Source: Marsupella aquatica (Eukaryota > Marchantiophyta). From it: DNA of 64,000 nucleotides. The notes under the pieces were generated by a model. It had not been told where the DNA came from. It saw only the letters and a list, made by a program, of their open reading frames with translations, and ran no database searches. The first letter of the stretch is position 1. The number at the start of each line of letters is the position of its first letter. Location of the stretch: NCBI GenBank assembly GCA_973895155.1, contig OZ316897.1:2418001-2482000 (forward strand). The letters run 5' to 3'. The position numbers were made by a program, and so were the translations under genes. Positions 47,224-57,260 of this stretch are shown one piece after another.

Positions 47224-48820
47224 ATGTTGTTGTGCCCCATCGCCGTTGTACCTTTTCCAGAACAGTACATCTGCCACTTTGCCTCGTGTTTCACAGCGCC
47301 AACTCAATTGAGGGCATTTAGGCATGCACTCCAACTTGCTTTTGCTTTGGAGTCCTCAGACTCTTCATCTGAGGCAGACTCTCTTGACTTATCAGTGGGG
47401 TACTTGGAAGAAAAGGACCAGGGCAATGTTGACCTTTTATCAGGGTCAGATTTAGACCTCAATATGGAGTCCGATTCTTCTGACTCAGACAATGAAGATG
47501 GCACTGACGTACATAGTCCTACTTCCATGTTCGAGCTCTATTTTGTGTTATACAACACCAGATTTTTGGTCCCCAGGCATGTCACCACTAAGTCAGATGA
47601 TTTTGCATCTCAATTCTTCCACAATTTGCCCAGTACATTGTTCAAGCAACTTACCAGAATGGACAAGAGCACCTTTTTTGGCCTGGTTGACAAAATCGAA
47701 TGCCACCCCATCTTTGAGAACCACTCTAAGCATGCCCAGGCGCCAATCATTAGGCAGTTAGCAGTATGTCTATAGGCTGGGCCATGATGGCAATGGTGTT
47801 TGCATCAATCATTTGATTCCAACCTGGGGAGTTAGTTGTGGCTCTCTTGTGAATTTTAGCAAGCGGTGCTTTGTGGCTCTAGAGGCAGTGCTTTCAAACC
47901 AAATTTCCTGGCCAGACAGCACTCAGAGAGAAGAAAATTCAGAGGCATTTGCAGCTCTGGGCTTCCCAGGCTGTGTGGGGCTAATTGATGGTTCCCTATG
48001 CCTCTCACTCAACGTCCAAAGCTAGGCACATGGAGAATGTTATTATGATAGGAAGAGCCGGTACTCCATCAACACCCAGGTTGTATGTGACCACAGGCGG
48101 AAAATAATATTCATGTTCTCAGGTACCCTAATGCTTCTCTGTCTCTGCATCCCTCTATGCATACACCATTTGTTTCATGCTTGCAATTTACTTTACAATC
48201 CAATGCCAGTACAGTTTATAAGGGACCATTTTCCCATGTCATATGTTTCAGGAATGCCAGGGTCATGTGGTGACCTCACCTGCTTAAGGAGATCTCCCTT
48301 GTGGGAATATTGTAACCAGGTGGGCAGGAATCCAGTGTTCCAAGAGGGGCAATATCTACTGGGCGACTCTGGGTACCAGGCTTGTCCCCATTTAGTGTGT
48401 TCCTTCAAACGGATTGACACTTCCATTAACAAGGAGGATTTCAATACCTGTGTTGCCAAGTGTCGTGTGACAAACGAACACTGCATTGGAGTTCTCAAAT
48501 CTCGTTGGCATTCACTGAAAGAGATCAGGGTGCAGCTCAATAACAAAAAAGACTATGTTTGGATGGTGAGATGGATAAGCCTCTATTGTAAATTGCATAA
48601 CTATGTCATAAGTAATAACGATGAGTGGACAGAGGATGACCAAGTGGACGACCAGGAGGAAGTAGTGGATGCAACAGAGCACCCTGAGTATGAAGGACAG
48701 CCTAGGGCTAGCAGGCGAGCAACGTCCCAGGCTGGGAATGCCTTGCTAGTGCAAGTCATGGACTATGCATTGGCTTTTCATAGACGCCCTGGGGGGTTTT
48801 TGGCAGTTGTACCCGAGTGA
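47224..48820 (+). pseudogene. decayed PIF/Harbinger-type (DDE_Tnp_4) transposase
   Basis: The N-terminal part has an acidic Ser/Asp-rich stretch, then a helical region typical of the family (FKQLTRMDKSTFFGLVDKIE). Catalytic-core landmarks in order: GFPGCVGLIDGS (first Asp), SRYSINTQVVCDHRRKIIF, YLLGDSGYQACPH (second Asp) and NEHCIGVLKSRWHSLKEIR (Glu), then WISLYCKLHNYVI. The reading frame changes near 47770, a frame-shifted stretch follows the first Asp, there is a stop at 48023-48025, and another shift occurs just after the conserved IIFMFSG at about 48125. All landmarks survive, so the gene was lost by small lesions rather than truncation. Such transposases act with a Myb-like partner; a candidate is at 61231-62472. 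Confidence 0.85.
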
Positions 48821-49109
48821 CAAATAAAGGTTGTCCCCATTTACTCTACCAAATCCCTTCTCATATCTTTTATGCTAGTTTGTGTTCCTTCCCGGTTCCT
48901 TCAAACTTCGGGCCACTTTAGGGTTTTTCACTACGGTAATACATGTTGTTTACATTCTTCTGGCTCCATCGCTGTAGGTGTCAACTTAACGTGTGGCGTG
49001 CTTTTACATTGTCGACCATTCCAGCCTGATCGATTATCGTTTGGCGAGACTGAACAATGCAGAATTAGAAGATTTGGCTTGTAGGGAGGGGGGTGACAGA
49101 TGCCTTGGT

Positions 49110-49469
49110 TGTCATGCCGAGGGACAGTGCCTCTTATGCACATCGGCATGTCCCTCGCCTGCCCGCTAGGTATGTAGTTAGGGCTAATGTACTACCTGAG
49201 TTAGCGACATGTTCTTGTAGCAAGTCTGGGCCGTTCTTGAAGCAAATGTGCTTGTTAGTGTGACGCCAGGACTTTGCTTGCTTAGGGCATGTCTTTCTTT
49301 GTCGATTTTTCAGTTCTTCTTGAATCGCTGTTGACAGAGCTCAGACAGTGCTCGTCGGTTCTGTACACGGGATTCACACAGTGATTCGTTAGATGCTCCC
49401 GGCCGATCTTGGCATCCTGCCGGTTTTCGATTCGATTTCAGTACAATTGTTTCTCTCACGCCTTTTATT
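49110..49469 (+). repeat. 5' LTR of Ty3/gypsy element
   Basis: Begins TGTCATGCCGAGGGACAGTG. It matches 58531-58890 with about ten differences, mostly transitions, and then diverges after CACGCCTTTTATT. The next bases, CAAGAAGAACTCTG, give a possible TG...CA boundary at ATTCA. No TGGTATCAGAGC-type primer site follows. Confidence 0.88.
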
Positions 49470-50948
49470 CAAGAAGAACTCTGTCGCCAGGTTAGCGGTG
49501 AAGGGAAGAAGATCGGAGACGTTGTGCTTCTCAATTGCTCGAGACAATTGATGCTTTTCCGCTGATGCCGGTGCAATTTTTATGGAAAAACGTTGAGCGA
49601 TGGGGTGGAAGTTATGGCTTTGTGTATACACTTAAGTATATACACTTAAGTCAAACAGGTTCCCCCCCTCACTCTTTTCCTTCGCGCTTTGCTTTCAGGG
49701 TTTTCCGTTTCCGGCCGCTGCCAACTGCTGCTTCAACGCCTGCCACGACCCTTTTTCGGGCCATTTTTTTCGGTGTTTCTTTTGCCGGCCACGGCTGCCA
49801 TCCTGCCTCGGCCGTAGCGCGACCATCTCCCCGCTGCCTCGACTACCGCGCGATCACCTCCGGCTGCCTCAGCCACCTCGCGAATACCTTCCGAGTGCAT
49901 AGGGCCGCGCGCCCGTTTCTTCGCCTTATGTTTTAACGACTCTTTGGAGGGGCAGCGAACACAAGCCAGGAGCCGAGAGGAGAAGGCACAGAGGCCTATG
50001 CAGAATTAAAGAGGGAGGGGAGTTCACATTGACTCCCCTCGGGAGTCCTGCCAAGCACAAGGAGAGGAGGGGAAGCGCAAGGAGGGCACGAGGCCCTAGG
50101 CAACTTTAAAGCAGAGGGGGAGGGGGAGTACATTCCACTCCCTCTCTCGGGAGTCGTCCTGCAGGGCACAGAGCCCACTTTCAGCAGCATTAAACAGGGA
50201 GTGAGAGTGCCAGGAGAGGGCACGAGGCCCTAAGCAGCATTAAAGCAGGGGGAGGGCAACCAAGCATCAGCGACAGCAAGGAGGAGGGGGAGTTGAAGCA
50301 CAAGGAGGGCACGAGGCCCTATGGAGAATTAATGGAGGGGGAGTACATACGACTCCTTCCCTCAGGAGTCTCCTGCAGGGCACGGAGCCCATTTTCAGCC
50401 TTAAGGAGGGGAGGGGAAGCGAGGCAGCATTAAAGGAGAGGAGGGGGGAGTTCGTAACCCCTTTTCGGGAGCTCCTAAGGAGGGGGCGCGAAGCCCTATG
50501 CAGGGCTCATGCCATTAAGAGGGGCCCCTGCATCCGCCATTTCTTTCCCTTCGCCGAGTGTCCGAAGTGTATACACTTAATTCGGGCCCTTTTCTTTTCA
50601 TTTTCGGCCGTTCTCGCTCATTCACCACGCGCGGGATGACAGCATAGGGCATTGGGGCCGGCCAGTCCTTCCGTTTTTGGGTCCACATAGGGGGCCCGAG
50701 GTATACACTTTAGGGGGCCCATTTTCCTCATATTCCTTTGCTGTCGCCGACGTCAGGTCGTCTGCATACGGCCCGGTATATACACACCGGACGGTCAATT
50801 CGGCATATACATAGGCAAACGCGAAGGGGGCTAAATTTGAGGTTTTAACGGTCCTTTTTCCCCGACGGTTTTTTTTTCGACGGTGACGGTTTTTCCTGGT
50901 GTTTACACATTTTGCACATTTTCAGTATATCGGGTATTGCAACACAGT
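49470..50948 (+). other. retrotransposon leader with degenerate ~110-bp repeats
   Basis: No coding capacity. From about 49970 to 50530 a unit recurs roughly five times: GGGCACGAGGCCCTA, then CAGCATTAAA, then a G/A-rich run, then a small palindrome such as ACTCCCCTCGGGAGT. The motif GTATACACTT appears at about 49625, 49637, 50571 and 50702. These could be packaging, dimerisation or promoter elements (inference). Confidence 0.6.
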
Positions 50949-53900
50949 ATGTCAGCAGACGAGCCAGGAGGTAGCAGCACATCGCCACCGACACCCAGGT
51001 ACCATTTACGGAGTGATCCACGATCATTGGTGCCAATTTCATTGGAGTCTCGTCAATTTCGACGACGTCCACAGACAGCAGCAGCACCCACACCACGCAA
51101 TCCTTCTGCTCCATTTGGCGGTCGCTTCACCACTACTCCCAAGCCTGCTATCACTTCATTGCCATTTACCCTTTCTGCATCCGTGGTTGTTCCTGTTTCA
51201 CCGACATACAGCATGGACGTCAGCCACTCATCTGGCCGCATTGAACGCTTCAGCGGGCGGCCAGGCATTGTTTCTTTGCGTGAGTTCAAATCCACTTTCT
51301 ACACTGTCGTTTACGAATTGGAGTTGAAGTACGGCAGCAATTTCACAAATGCGTTTGCATTTAAGCAGCTAGCCAGGTATGTGCACCATGAGGCTTTAGA
51401 TGTGTATGAGCAGCACTCTCAATGGCTACTTGCTGTCACACAGTTGCCTAACCCTACCTATGCCAGTGCAATTGCGGCAGCTTCACAATTGGCCTTACAA
51501 AATGCCATTGCAGCCCATGCTGCTGCTCCTGCCACTTCCCCTCCTACTCCAGTTCCTACCACTGCGCCCGTTACTCCCACTGTCTTGGCACAGGCTACAT
51601 CAGGCATTTCTCCCACCATTGATTCCCCTGCCTTTGCTGATCCAGTGGCTGAGTTTTTCCAGGTTCTTGAATTGGAATTCCCAATCAAGAGTGCTGAAAA
51701 AATCATGCAGTTGGCCACCTTTGTGAGGCAGCGCGATGAAACCTTGAAGATGATGTATCGCCGGCTTCTCAAGCTGAAGGAGGACACCCAGAGCATCACT
51801 GACCTGGAAGCTGCTCATCGCTATCTTCGCGCATTGGAGGGCACACCAGCTCTCCATTCGCAAGTGTTGCAGCAAGTATTCTCAGAGTTTGGAGATAGCT
51901 ACACCCTGCTCAATGTCTATGACACTGCTGAGAAACTTGAGTTGGCCCATGCACATTATGAGGCCAGTATTGCGCGTCCACCGCGATCCAGGTACCAGGC
52001 TGCTGCCCCTACACTGGCCACCCCTTCCCGTGTGCCACAATATGGTTCCAAGACCAAGCCAGCCCATGCTGCTTTCATGCTGCCATCTTGCAACTACTGT
52101 GGTAACCCCAATCACAAGGCTAATGAGTGTGATATTGTTGTTGAGGACCTGTCTTGTGATTTTTGCGGGAAAGTGGGTCACTTGGAGGCAGTTTGTTTTG
52201 CCAAATTCCCAGAGCGGAAGCAGCTACGACAACAGGCCCCTCATCCTACTCCTGCTTCCACTCCCCCACCAGCTAGGAGGGCTCCTACTGCATCCACTGC
52301 TCCTCCTTCCAGTGGCAAAGCACCCGGTGCTAACAAATTGCCCAAGCAGCCACAGAAGCAACCAGCTCAGAAGGAGGCTCACAATGCACAGGCAACTCAA
52401 CTCCAGTCTCTGACTCATGAGGTTGAGTCCTTACGTGCCCAACTTGCCAACATCAAAGGCAAGTCCACTGCCTCTGCTGGTCCTTCTCAACCGGCTGGTC
52501 ACATGCAACCCATCCCTGGCCCAGGCACCGCTGACAGTTCAGCACCTCTACCCCGCTCTTTCTATGGCTTACCATTTGATGCTCATATGGGTGAGTGTGT
52601 GCTATCCTCTGCTCCACAGCCTGGCCTTACAGCAGAATTTTCAGATTCATTCTGCCCTTCCTATTTTGCTTACCAGCAGGCCAGTGCTGCCTCCCGTATT
52701 GCTCCCACACGCCGCATTGTACAGGCTGATGGTCTTGCTGCCGGTCCTCTGACTAGAGCCAGGGGCGCTCGGGCTGTCATGCCCCAATCTTTTCAGCCAC
52801 TCACACTTGCTGAAGAGCGCACCTTGTTGGCAAGGGGGGAGGGAGCTGCAGCTACATCCATTCCACCACCAGGTGCTACTGACATTTCACAGGGAGTTGT
52901 TTCTCCTGAGCTGCTTGAGCATTTCACCTCCGGTATGGCACAAAGGATTCTTACAACTCCACTTTTCAGCTGCCATGATTTACAGCTGGATGCTAGAGCA
53001 GTCATCAGAGCGCTAGAGGGCTCACTGCATTCTTCGTCAGCCCCTGTGACACCGATTTTGGAGGTCCAATCTCATGTACATACTGGACCTTTTTCTTCTC
53101 CTTTACATGTTCCCATTGGTTTGGCTGCCCCAATACCGATTGCTGCTGATTGTGTGACCAGAGCTACACTTGATTCTGGTCATGCTGCTCCATCTTTCCT
53201 GGCTATGTTGTTGAGTGGAAAGACCGTGGACAGTAACTCCCTTCACAAGGTACCTCATCATTTGCCAAGAGTGGTGCCTAGTGACAGGACTTCAGTTTCC
53301 ACCACCATTGCCATTGTTGACAACAGGAATTCAGTGGTCAAGTTGGAGGGTCACACTCCTCAGGTGGTCATGCTAGACACAGGTGCTCAACCAGTGATAT
53401 TGGGCATTCAATTTACCAAGAAGATGGGACTGTTGACTGATCATTTACAGCAATCCAAGTGGCACATTCGGACTGCTAGTGGCACTGTGGAGGATGTGTT
53501 GGGTGAGAGTTCTACTTTACTCACTCTCACTTTTAATGGAGGTACAGACCAGGAACTGCATTTCCCAGTCAGATGTTTGGTTACCAATGCCACTACGTAT
53601 TATGTGCTCATTGGCCAGGAGGCTTTGTTCCCACCAGGTTTTACCATTGACAACTGGCATGAGCATGCATACTACAGAGTTGATTGGCATACTGATGGCT
53701 CACACTTGGGCTACATTCCACTTGATTTGCATGGTGCCCATACACCTATGGCTCACCACTGTGTGTTGAAAGCAGTGCACACAGCTACCTATGTCAACCA
53801 CCCATTGCAAGATTGGATTGAGGAGGATGACGATGAGGTGGCTGCTGCACATGCTGCTGCACGTATAGCAGCACTTTCCAGCAACGTGGATCATCAACCA

Positions 53901-54257
53901 GAGGTGGTACAACGGCTCCAAGCAGCCCATGGACCTTTGGTGGCTGCATTGCGCAAGTTTGAAGACCTTGGGCAGCACAATGGACAGCCAATAGCCCCAA
54001 TCTTGAGCGCACCAGTTAAATGGACTCCTCCTTCAGATGGCCTTACATTGCTTGAGCTCTTTGGTGGCATTTCTATAGGCCTGGAAGCTCTCCTACAGTC
54101 TGGCATGGTGGTGAAGCAGTACATCTACGTGGACATTGATCCAAGTGCAAGGCAAGTGGCTGAATCCCGTCTGCTGGAATTTTCCGAGCGATTTCCCCAG
54201 CAGTTTCCACATAGTGCATGGAAGTCTGCATTTTCTTTCTTCCCTCCAGATATCTAG
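50949..54257 (+). CDS. Gag - aspartic protease - DNMT3-like N-terminal half (ends at in-frame TAG)
   Basis: The start chosen is the second Met (50949, MSADEPGG); an earlier Met at 50883 is also in frame. The Pro/Thr/Ser-rich N-terminus is followed by a capsid-like helical segment (FQVLELEFPIKSAEKIMQLA; LKMMYRRLLKLKEDTQSITD). Two CX2CX4HX4C zinc knuckles follow (CNYCGNPNHKANEC and CDFCGKVGHLEAVC). After a long Pro/Ala/Ser-rich linker comes the aspartic protease active site VVMLDTGAQPVILG (Asp codon 53376). The frame then enters the methyltransferase: motif I LTLLELFGGISIGLEALL and motif II YIYVDIDPSARQVA. It terminates at TAG 54255-54257, before the catalytic motif IV, which continues in the same frame. 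In the intact element this was presumably one polyprotein with the downstream ORF, either by lack of the stop or by readthrough. Confidence 0.9.
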   Translation: MSADEPGGSSTSPPTPRYHLRSDPRSLVPISLESRQFRRRPQTAAAPTPRNPSAPFGGRFTTTPKPAITSLPFTLSASVVVPVSPTYSMDVSHSSGRIERFSGRPGIVSLREFKSTFYTVVYELELKYGSNFTNAFAFKQLARYVHHEALDVYEQHSQWLLAVTQLPNPTYASAIAAASQLALQNAIAAHAAAPATSPPTPVPTTAPVTPTVLAQATSGISPTIDSPAFADPVAEFFQVLELEFPIKSAEKIMQLATFVRQRDETLKMMYRRLLKLKEDTQSITDLEAAHRYLRALEGTPALHSQVLQQVFSEFGDSYTLLNVYDTAEKLELAHAHYEASIARPPRSRYQAAAPTLATPSRVPQYGSKTKPAHAAFMLPSCNYCGNPNHKANECDIVVEDLSCDFCGKVGHLEAVCFAKFPERKQLRQQAPHPTPASTPPPARRAPTASTAPPSSGKAPGANKLPKQPQKQPAQKEAHNAQATQLQSLTHEVESLRAQLANIKGKSTASAGPSQPAGHMQPIPGPGTADSSAPLPRSFYGLPFDAHMGECVLSSAPQPGLTAEFSDSFCPSYFAYQQASAASRIAPTRRIVQADGLAAGPLTRARGARAVMPQSFQPLTLAEERTLLARGEGAAATSIPPPGATDISQGVVSPELLEHFTSGMAQRILTTPLFSCHDLQLDARAVIRALEGSLHSSSAPVTPILEVQSHVHTGPFSSPLHVPIGLAAPIPIAADCVTRATLDSGHAAPSFLAMLLSGKTVDSNSLHKVPHHLPRVVPSDRTSVSTTIAIVDNRNSVVKLEGHTPQVVMLDTGAQPVILGIQFTKKMGLLTDHLQQSKWHIRTASGTVEDVLGESSTLLTLTFNGGTDQELHFPVRCLVTNATTYYVLIGQEALFPPGFTIDNWHEHAYYRVDWHTDGSHLGYIPLDLHGAHTPMAHHCVLKAVHTATYVNHPLQDWIEEDDDEVAAAHAAARIAALSSNVDHQPEVVQRLQAAHGPLVAALRKFEDLGQHNGQPIAPILSAPVKWTPPSDGLTLLELFGGISIGLEALLQSGMVVKQYIYVDIDPSARQVAESRLLEFSERFPQQFPHSAWKSAFSFFPPDI

Positions 54258-54985
54258 CTTGTCCAGCACCGGCACTTAACCCTTCTTGGCTCCCTTGATT
54301 TGATCATAGCTGGTTGGGAATGCCAAGGGTTTTCAGCTGCTGGTCACGGTGCTGGACTGCATGATTCTCGTTCTGGCCTTTTCACAGCATTGGTTCAGAT
54401 TCTCACCTGGGCTCAATTCCTTTATCCTGCTGTTGGTTATATCATTGAGAATACTCCATCTCAGTTTGACCAGCGTCCACAGGTCAAAGAGAATTTCAGT
54501 GTGGTCCAGCACTACTTGGGACCACCCCTTCTCATTGATGCAGTGCATTGTGGTTCTTATGCACATCGTCTTCGTAACTTTTGGACTAACCTTGCACCAC
54601 CTTCCTTGTTGGAGTTAGCTCTTCACCACACATCCAGGGACACTAACCTCACAGTGGACCAGATTTTGGATCCTGACAGTTCTTGCCAACCGGTTACACG
54701 GCAAGAGCCAGCACCTTGGTATCCAGCTAATACCATTGGACAGCTCCGTGCTGCTTGGCCTACTTTTGTGTCCTTTCCAGGTGCACATGCTTTTCAGGGT
54801 GATGGTCCTGGCCTGGTTTATCGACATTCTACCGGTACATGGGATGAACCTAGTCCTGAGGAGAGAGAACGGGCTATGGGCTTCCAACCCGGTACTACAG
54901 GTCACACCAAAATCACCAGGCTGGCCAGGATTGCTTTACTTGGCAAGGTAATGGATCTTAATGCTCTCACTTGGCTTCTGGTCAC
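54042..54985 (+). other. DNMT3-like C5 cytosine methyltransferase domain inside pol
   Basis: About 315 codons in the polyprotein frame between protease and RT. Conserved C5-MTase motifs in order: I LELFGGISIGLEALL; II YVDIDPSARQVA; III/IV LDLIIAGWECQGFSAAG (catalytic Cys codon 54321-54323); V SGLFTALVQILTWAQ; VI VGYIIENTPSQ; VIII LLIDAVHCGSYAHRLRNFW; IX/X ERERAMGFQ and TRLARIALLGKVMDLNALTW. The VIII and X segments resemble the animal and plant DNMT3 family (HRARYFWGNLP and SRLARQRLLGR in DNMT3A) more than DNMT1 or bacterial Dcm. The usual PC of motif IV is EC here and ENV of motif VI is ENT. A TAG at 54255 splits it between motifs II and III. It may methylate the element's own DNA or its targets (inference). 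Confidence 0.9.
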
Positions 54986-57260
54986 TTGCATCCTTTTTCA
55001 GATGTACATTCATCCAGCATCAGGAGTGCCAGCCCTACCACTCCATGGTGCTGCTACATGGCATCCAGACCAGGTGCACTTACCTCTGTCCAACACTCAC
55101 CACTTCAGTTCAAGTGTTGGGGGGGAGGAGGTCCCTTGTAATGTGGCTGACATTATTTCTGAGTTTCATGGTGTGGATCAAACCAGAGCAACAGATACAG
55201 CAGGCCTTGGAGAGGCCTCATCACCTTATCAGCAGCATGCTAGTAGCTTGGACAGTGGAGAGGCTGGCACTTCTGGCTCTTCAAGCACGAGTACATCAGG
55301 TCCTATTCCTAGTGTTGCCAACTACACATTCATCATGGGCAACCACCTGAGTAAAAGACAGAAGGACCAGCTGCTGAATTTGCTCCTCAAGCATGAGAAT
55401 GTGTTTGCTTTCTCTATGAAGGACTTGGGTAAGTGCAAGACTATGCAGTTCTCCATTGAGTTGGCTGATGAAACACCTATCTTCAGGCGGAGACACCGTT
55501 TGAGTAAGCATGAGTGGCAGCTGGTGGATGAGAGATGCCAAGAGCTCTATGAAGCTGGTCTTATTCAGCCATCTACATCAGATTTTGCAGCAGCTACAAT
55601 GATGCCAGCAAAGAAGGATTCCAGTGGATTGTGGACAGAGAAGCGCATGTGTGGGGACTACAGGCCACTGAACCTGGTCACACCCCAGGACAGGTATCCC
55701 ATGCCACGGCCAGAGGAGCTATTTGACAGCATTGGAGACTCAGACATCTTCACTCTTGTGGATCTAAGGCAAGGCTTTAACCAGATTTTGCTGCTTGCAA
55801 AGGACCGCAAGAAAACAGCTTTCCATGGTAGTAACCAACTATGGGAGTGGTTGGTGATGCCATTTGGCTTGAAGAATGCGCCCATATTCTTTCAAAGAGT
55901 CATGGATCAGGTTCTTCAAGGTGCTGAGTTTCTGAAATGCTACATTGATGATGTGTTGGTCCATAGCAAAGGATTTGACCAGCATCTACTTGACCTTGAG
56001 GAGCTATTCATGAGGCTTAAGAAGGTGAACCTAAAGATACACCCCAAGAAGTGTGAATTTGCTGTCAGATCAGTAGTATACCTTGGGCACCGCATTCTTC
56101 CAAATGGAACCATGGCTCACTGGGCCAAGGTGGTATCCATCTTGGAAATGCCCACCCCTACCGATGTTCACACTTTGAGGAGTTTTATTGGGTTGTGCAA
56201 TTACTACCGGATCTACATCAAAGATTTCAGTACCATTGCACACCCATTGTATGCTTTGTTGAAAAAGAATGTGACTTGGACATGGAGTACAGATGCTGAG
56301 GCAGCATTTGCCACTTTGAAGGAGAAGCTCTCAGAATACCCAGTGCTGAGAAGACCTGATTTCAGCAAGGTCTTTGTGCTACACATAGATTGGAGTGCCC
56401 TTGGGATTGGTGCCATTCTGGGCCAGCATGATGAGGAAGGTAAAGAGTACGTCATTGCCTATGCATCCAGGAGCAACAATCAGGCAGAGAGTCATTATTC
56501 TTCTTATGAGGGTGAATGCCTTGCTGTTGTGTGGGCTGTCATACATTATAGGCCCTACCTCTATGGGACCAGGTTTGTTCTCTACACCGACCACCAGCCC
56601 TTGAAGTGGTTGATGACCAACGACAAGCTTACTGGCAAGCTTGCTCGTTGGGCGCTCATACTCCAGGAGTATGATTTTGAGGTAATTCATAGGCCTGGTG
56701 TGACACATCAGAATGCTGACACTATGTCCCGCAGCCCTTTGATTACCTCTGATGATTCCTCAGATGCACGGCAAGATTTTGACCAGGTTTCCATCCTGCC
56801 TACATTTCATGCATCGACCTATCTTGCTTTGCTGCCATGCTATGTTGTTGACCAACCTGTGGTGGACATATGGGAGGACAGCGACACTCTGAGATTTCTG
56901 CAGCATGGGGAGTACCCCACACATGTTACTGCTGCCCAGAGAGACCGAATTCAACAAAGGTCCAAGCGCTACTTGTGGAAGGTAGATCATCTCGTGCGCT
57001 GCTTGCCAGACAGGGAAGTGGTGGTTCCACCCATTCATGAGAGGGTTGGCCTTATCCGTAAGGTATATTCTGAGCTTGATCATTTTGGCGTTAAGAGGAC
57101 TTACAGCCTCTTGGTCCCTCATTATCATTGGAGAGGCATGCATGGCCAGGTTCGAGATGTTATTGCCCGGTGTGAACAGTGTGATAGGGTGAGGACTTCT
57201 TTCACATCTCGGCAACCCACACTTCATCCACTCCCTATTCAGGGCATGTTTTATCGCTAG
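54258..57260 (+). CDS. DNMT3-like C-terminal half - RT - RNase H - integrase zinc domain
   Basis: Same frame as the upstream ORF. After the methyltransferase and a Ser/Gly-rich linker comes the reverse transcriptase: EAGLIQPSTSDFAAATMMPA, RMCGDYRPLNLVTPQDRYPM, FTLVDLRQGFNQILL, VMPFGLKNAPIFFQRVMD and the active site CYIDDVLVHS (55941-55952). RNase H follows with FVLHIDWSALGIGAIL, YEGECLAVVWA, LYTDHQPLKWL and NADTMSRSP. The integrase HHCC zinc domain is next (HERVGL...; DHFGVKRTYSLL; CEQCDRV). The ORF ends at TAG 57258-57260, just before the integrase catalytic core. The order RT-RH-IN places it in Ty3/gypsy (Metaviridae-like). It has no Met near its beginning and would be translated only as part of the long polyprotein. 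Confidence 0.92.
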   Translation, partial: LVQHRHLTLLGSLDLIIAGWECQGFSAAGHGAGLHDSRSGLFTALVQILTWAQFLYPAVGYIIENTPSQFDQRPQVKENFSVVQHYLGPPLLIDAVHCGSYAHRLRNFWTNLAPPSLLELALHHTSRDTNLTVDQILDPDSSCQPVTRQEPAPWYPANTIGQLRAAWPTFVSFPGAHAFQGDGPGLVYRHSTGTWDEPSPEERERAMGFQPGTTGHTKITRLARIALLGKVMDLNALTWLLVTCILFQMYIHPASGVPALPLHGAATWHPDQVHLPLSNTHHFSSSVGGEEVPCNVADIISEFHGVDQTRATDTAGLGEASSPYQQHASSLDSGEAGTSGSSSTSTSGPIPSVANYTFIMGNHLSKRQKDQLLNLLLKHENVFAFSMKDLGKCKTMQFSIELADETPIFRRRHRLSKHEWQLVDERCQELYEAGLIQPSTSDFAAATMMPAKKDSSGLWTEKRMCGDYRPLNLVTPQDRYPMPRPEELFDSIGDSDIFTLVDLRQGFNQILLLAKDRKKTAFHGSNQLWEWLVMPFGLKNAPIFFQRVMDQVLQGAEFLKCYIDDVLVHSKGFDQHLLDLEELFMRLKKVNLKIHPKKCEFAVRSVVYLGHRILPNGTMAHWAKVVSILEMPTPTDVHTLRSFIGLCNYYRIYIKDFSTIAHPLYALLKKNVTWTWSTDAEAAFATLKEKLSEYPVLRRPDFSKVFVLHIDWSALGIGAILGQHDEEGKEYVIAYASRSNNQAESHYSSYEGECLAVVWAVIHYRPYLYGTRFVLYTDHQPLKWLMTNDKLTGKLARWALILQEYDFEVIHRPGVTHQNADTMSRSPLITSDDSSDARQDFDQVSILPTFHASTYLALLPCYVVDQPVVDIWEDSDTLRFLQHGEYPTHVTAAQRDRIQQRSKRYLWKVDHLVRCLPDREVVVPPIHERVGLIRKVYSELDHFGVKRTYSLLVPHYHWRGMHGQVRDVIARCEQCDRVRTSFTSRQPTLHPLPIQGMFYR

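Noticed and set aside
49469-49490. Initiator-Met tRNA primer-binding site next to the Ty3 5' LTR
   Set aside because: The sequence CAAGAAGAACTCTGTCGCC does not resemble TGGTATCAGAGC; another primer may be used but cannot be named.
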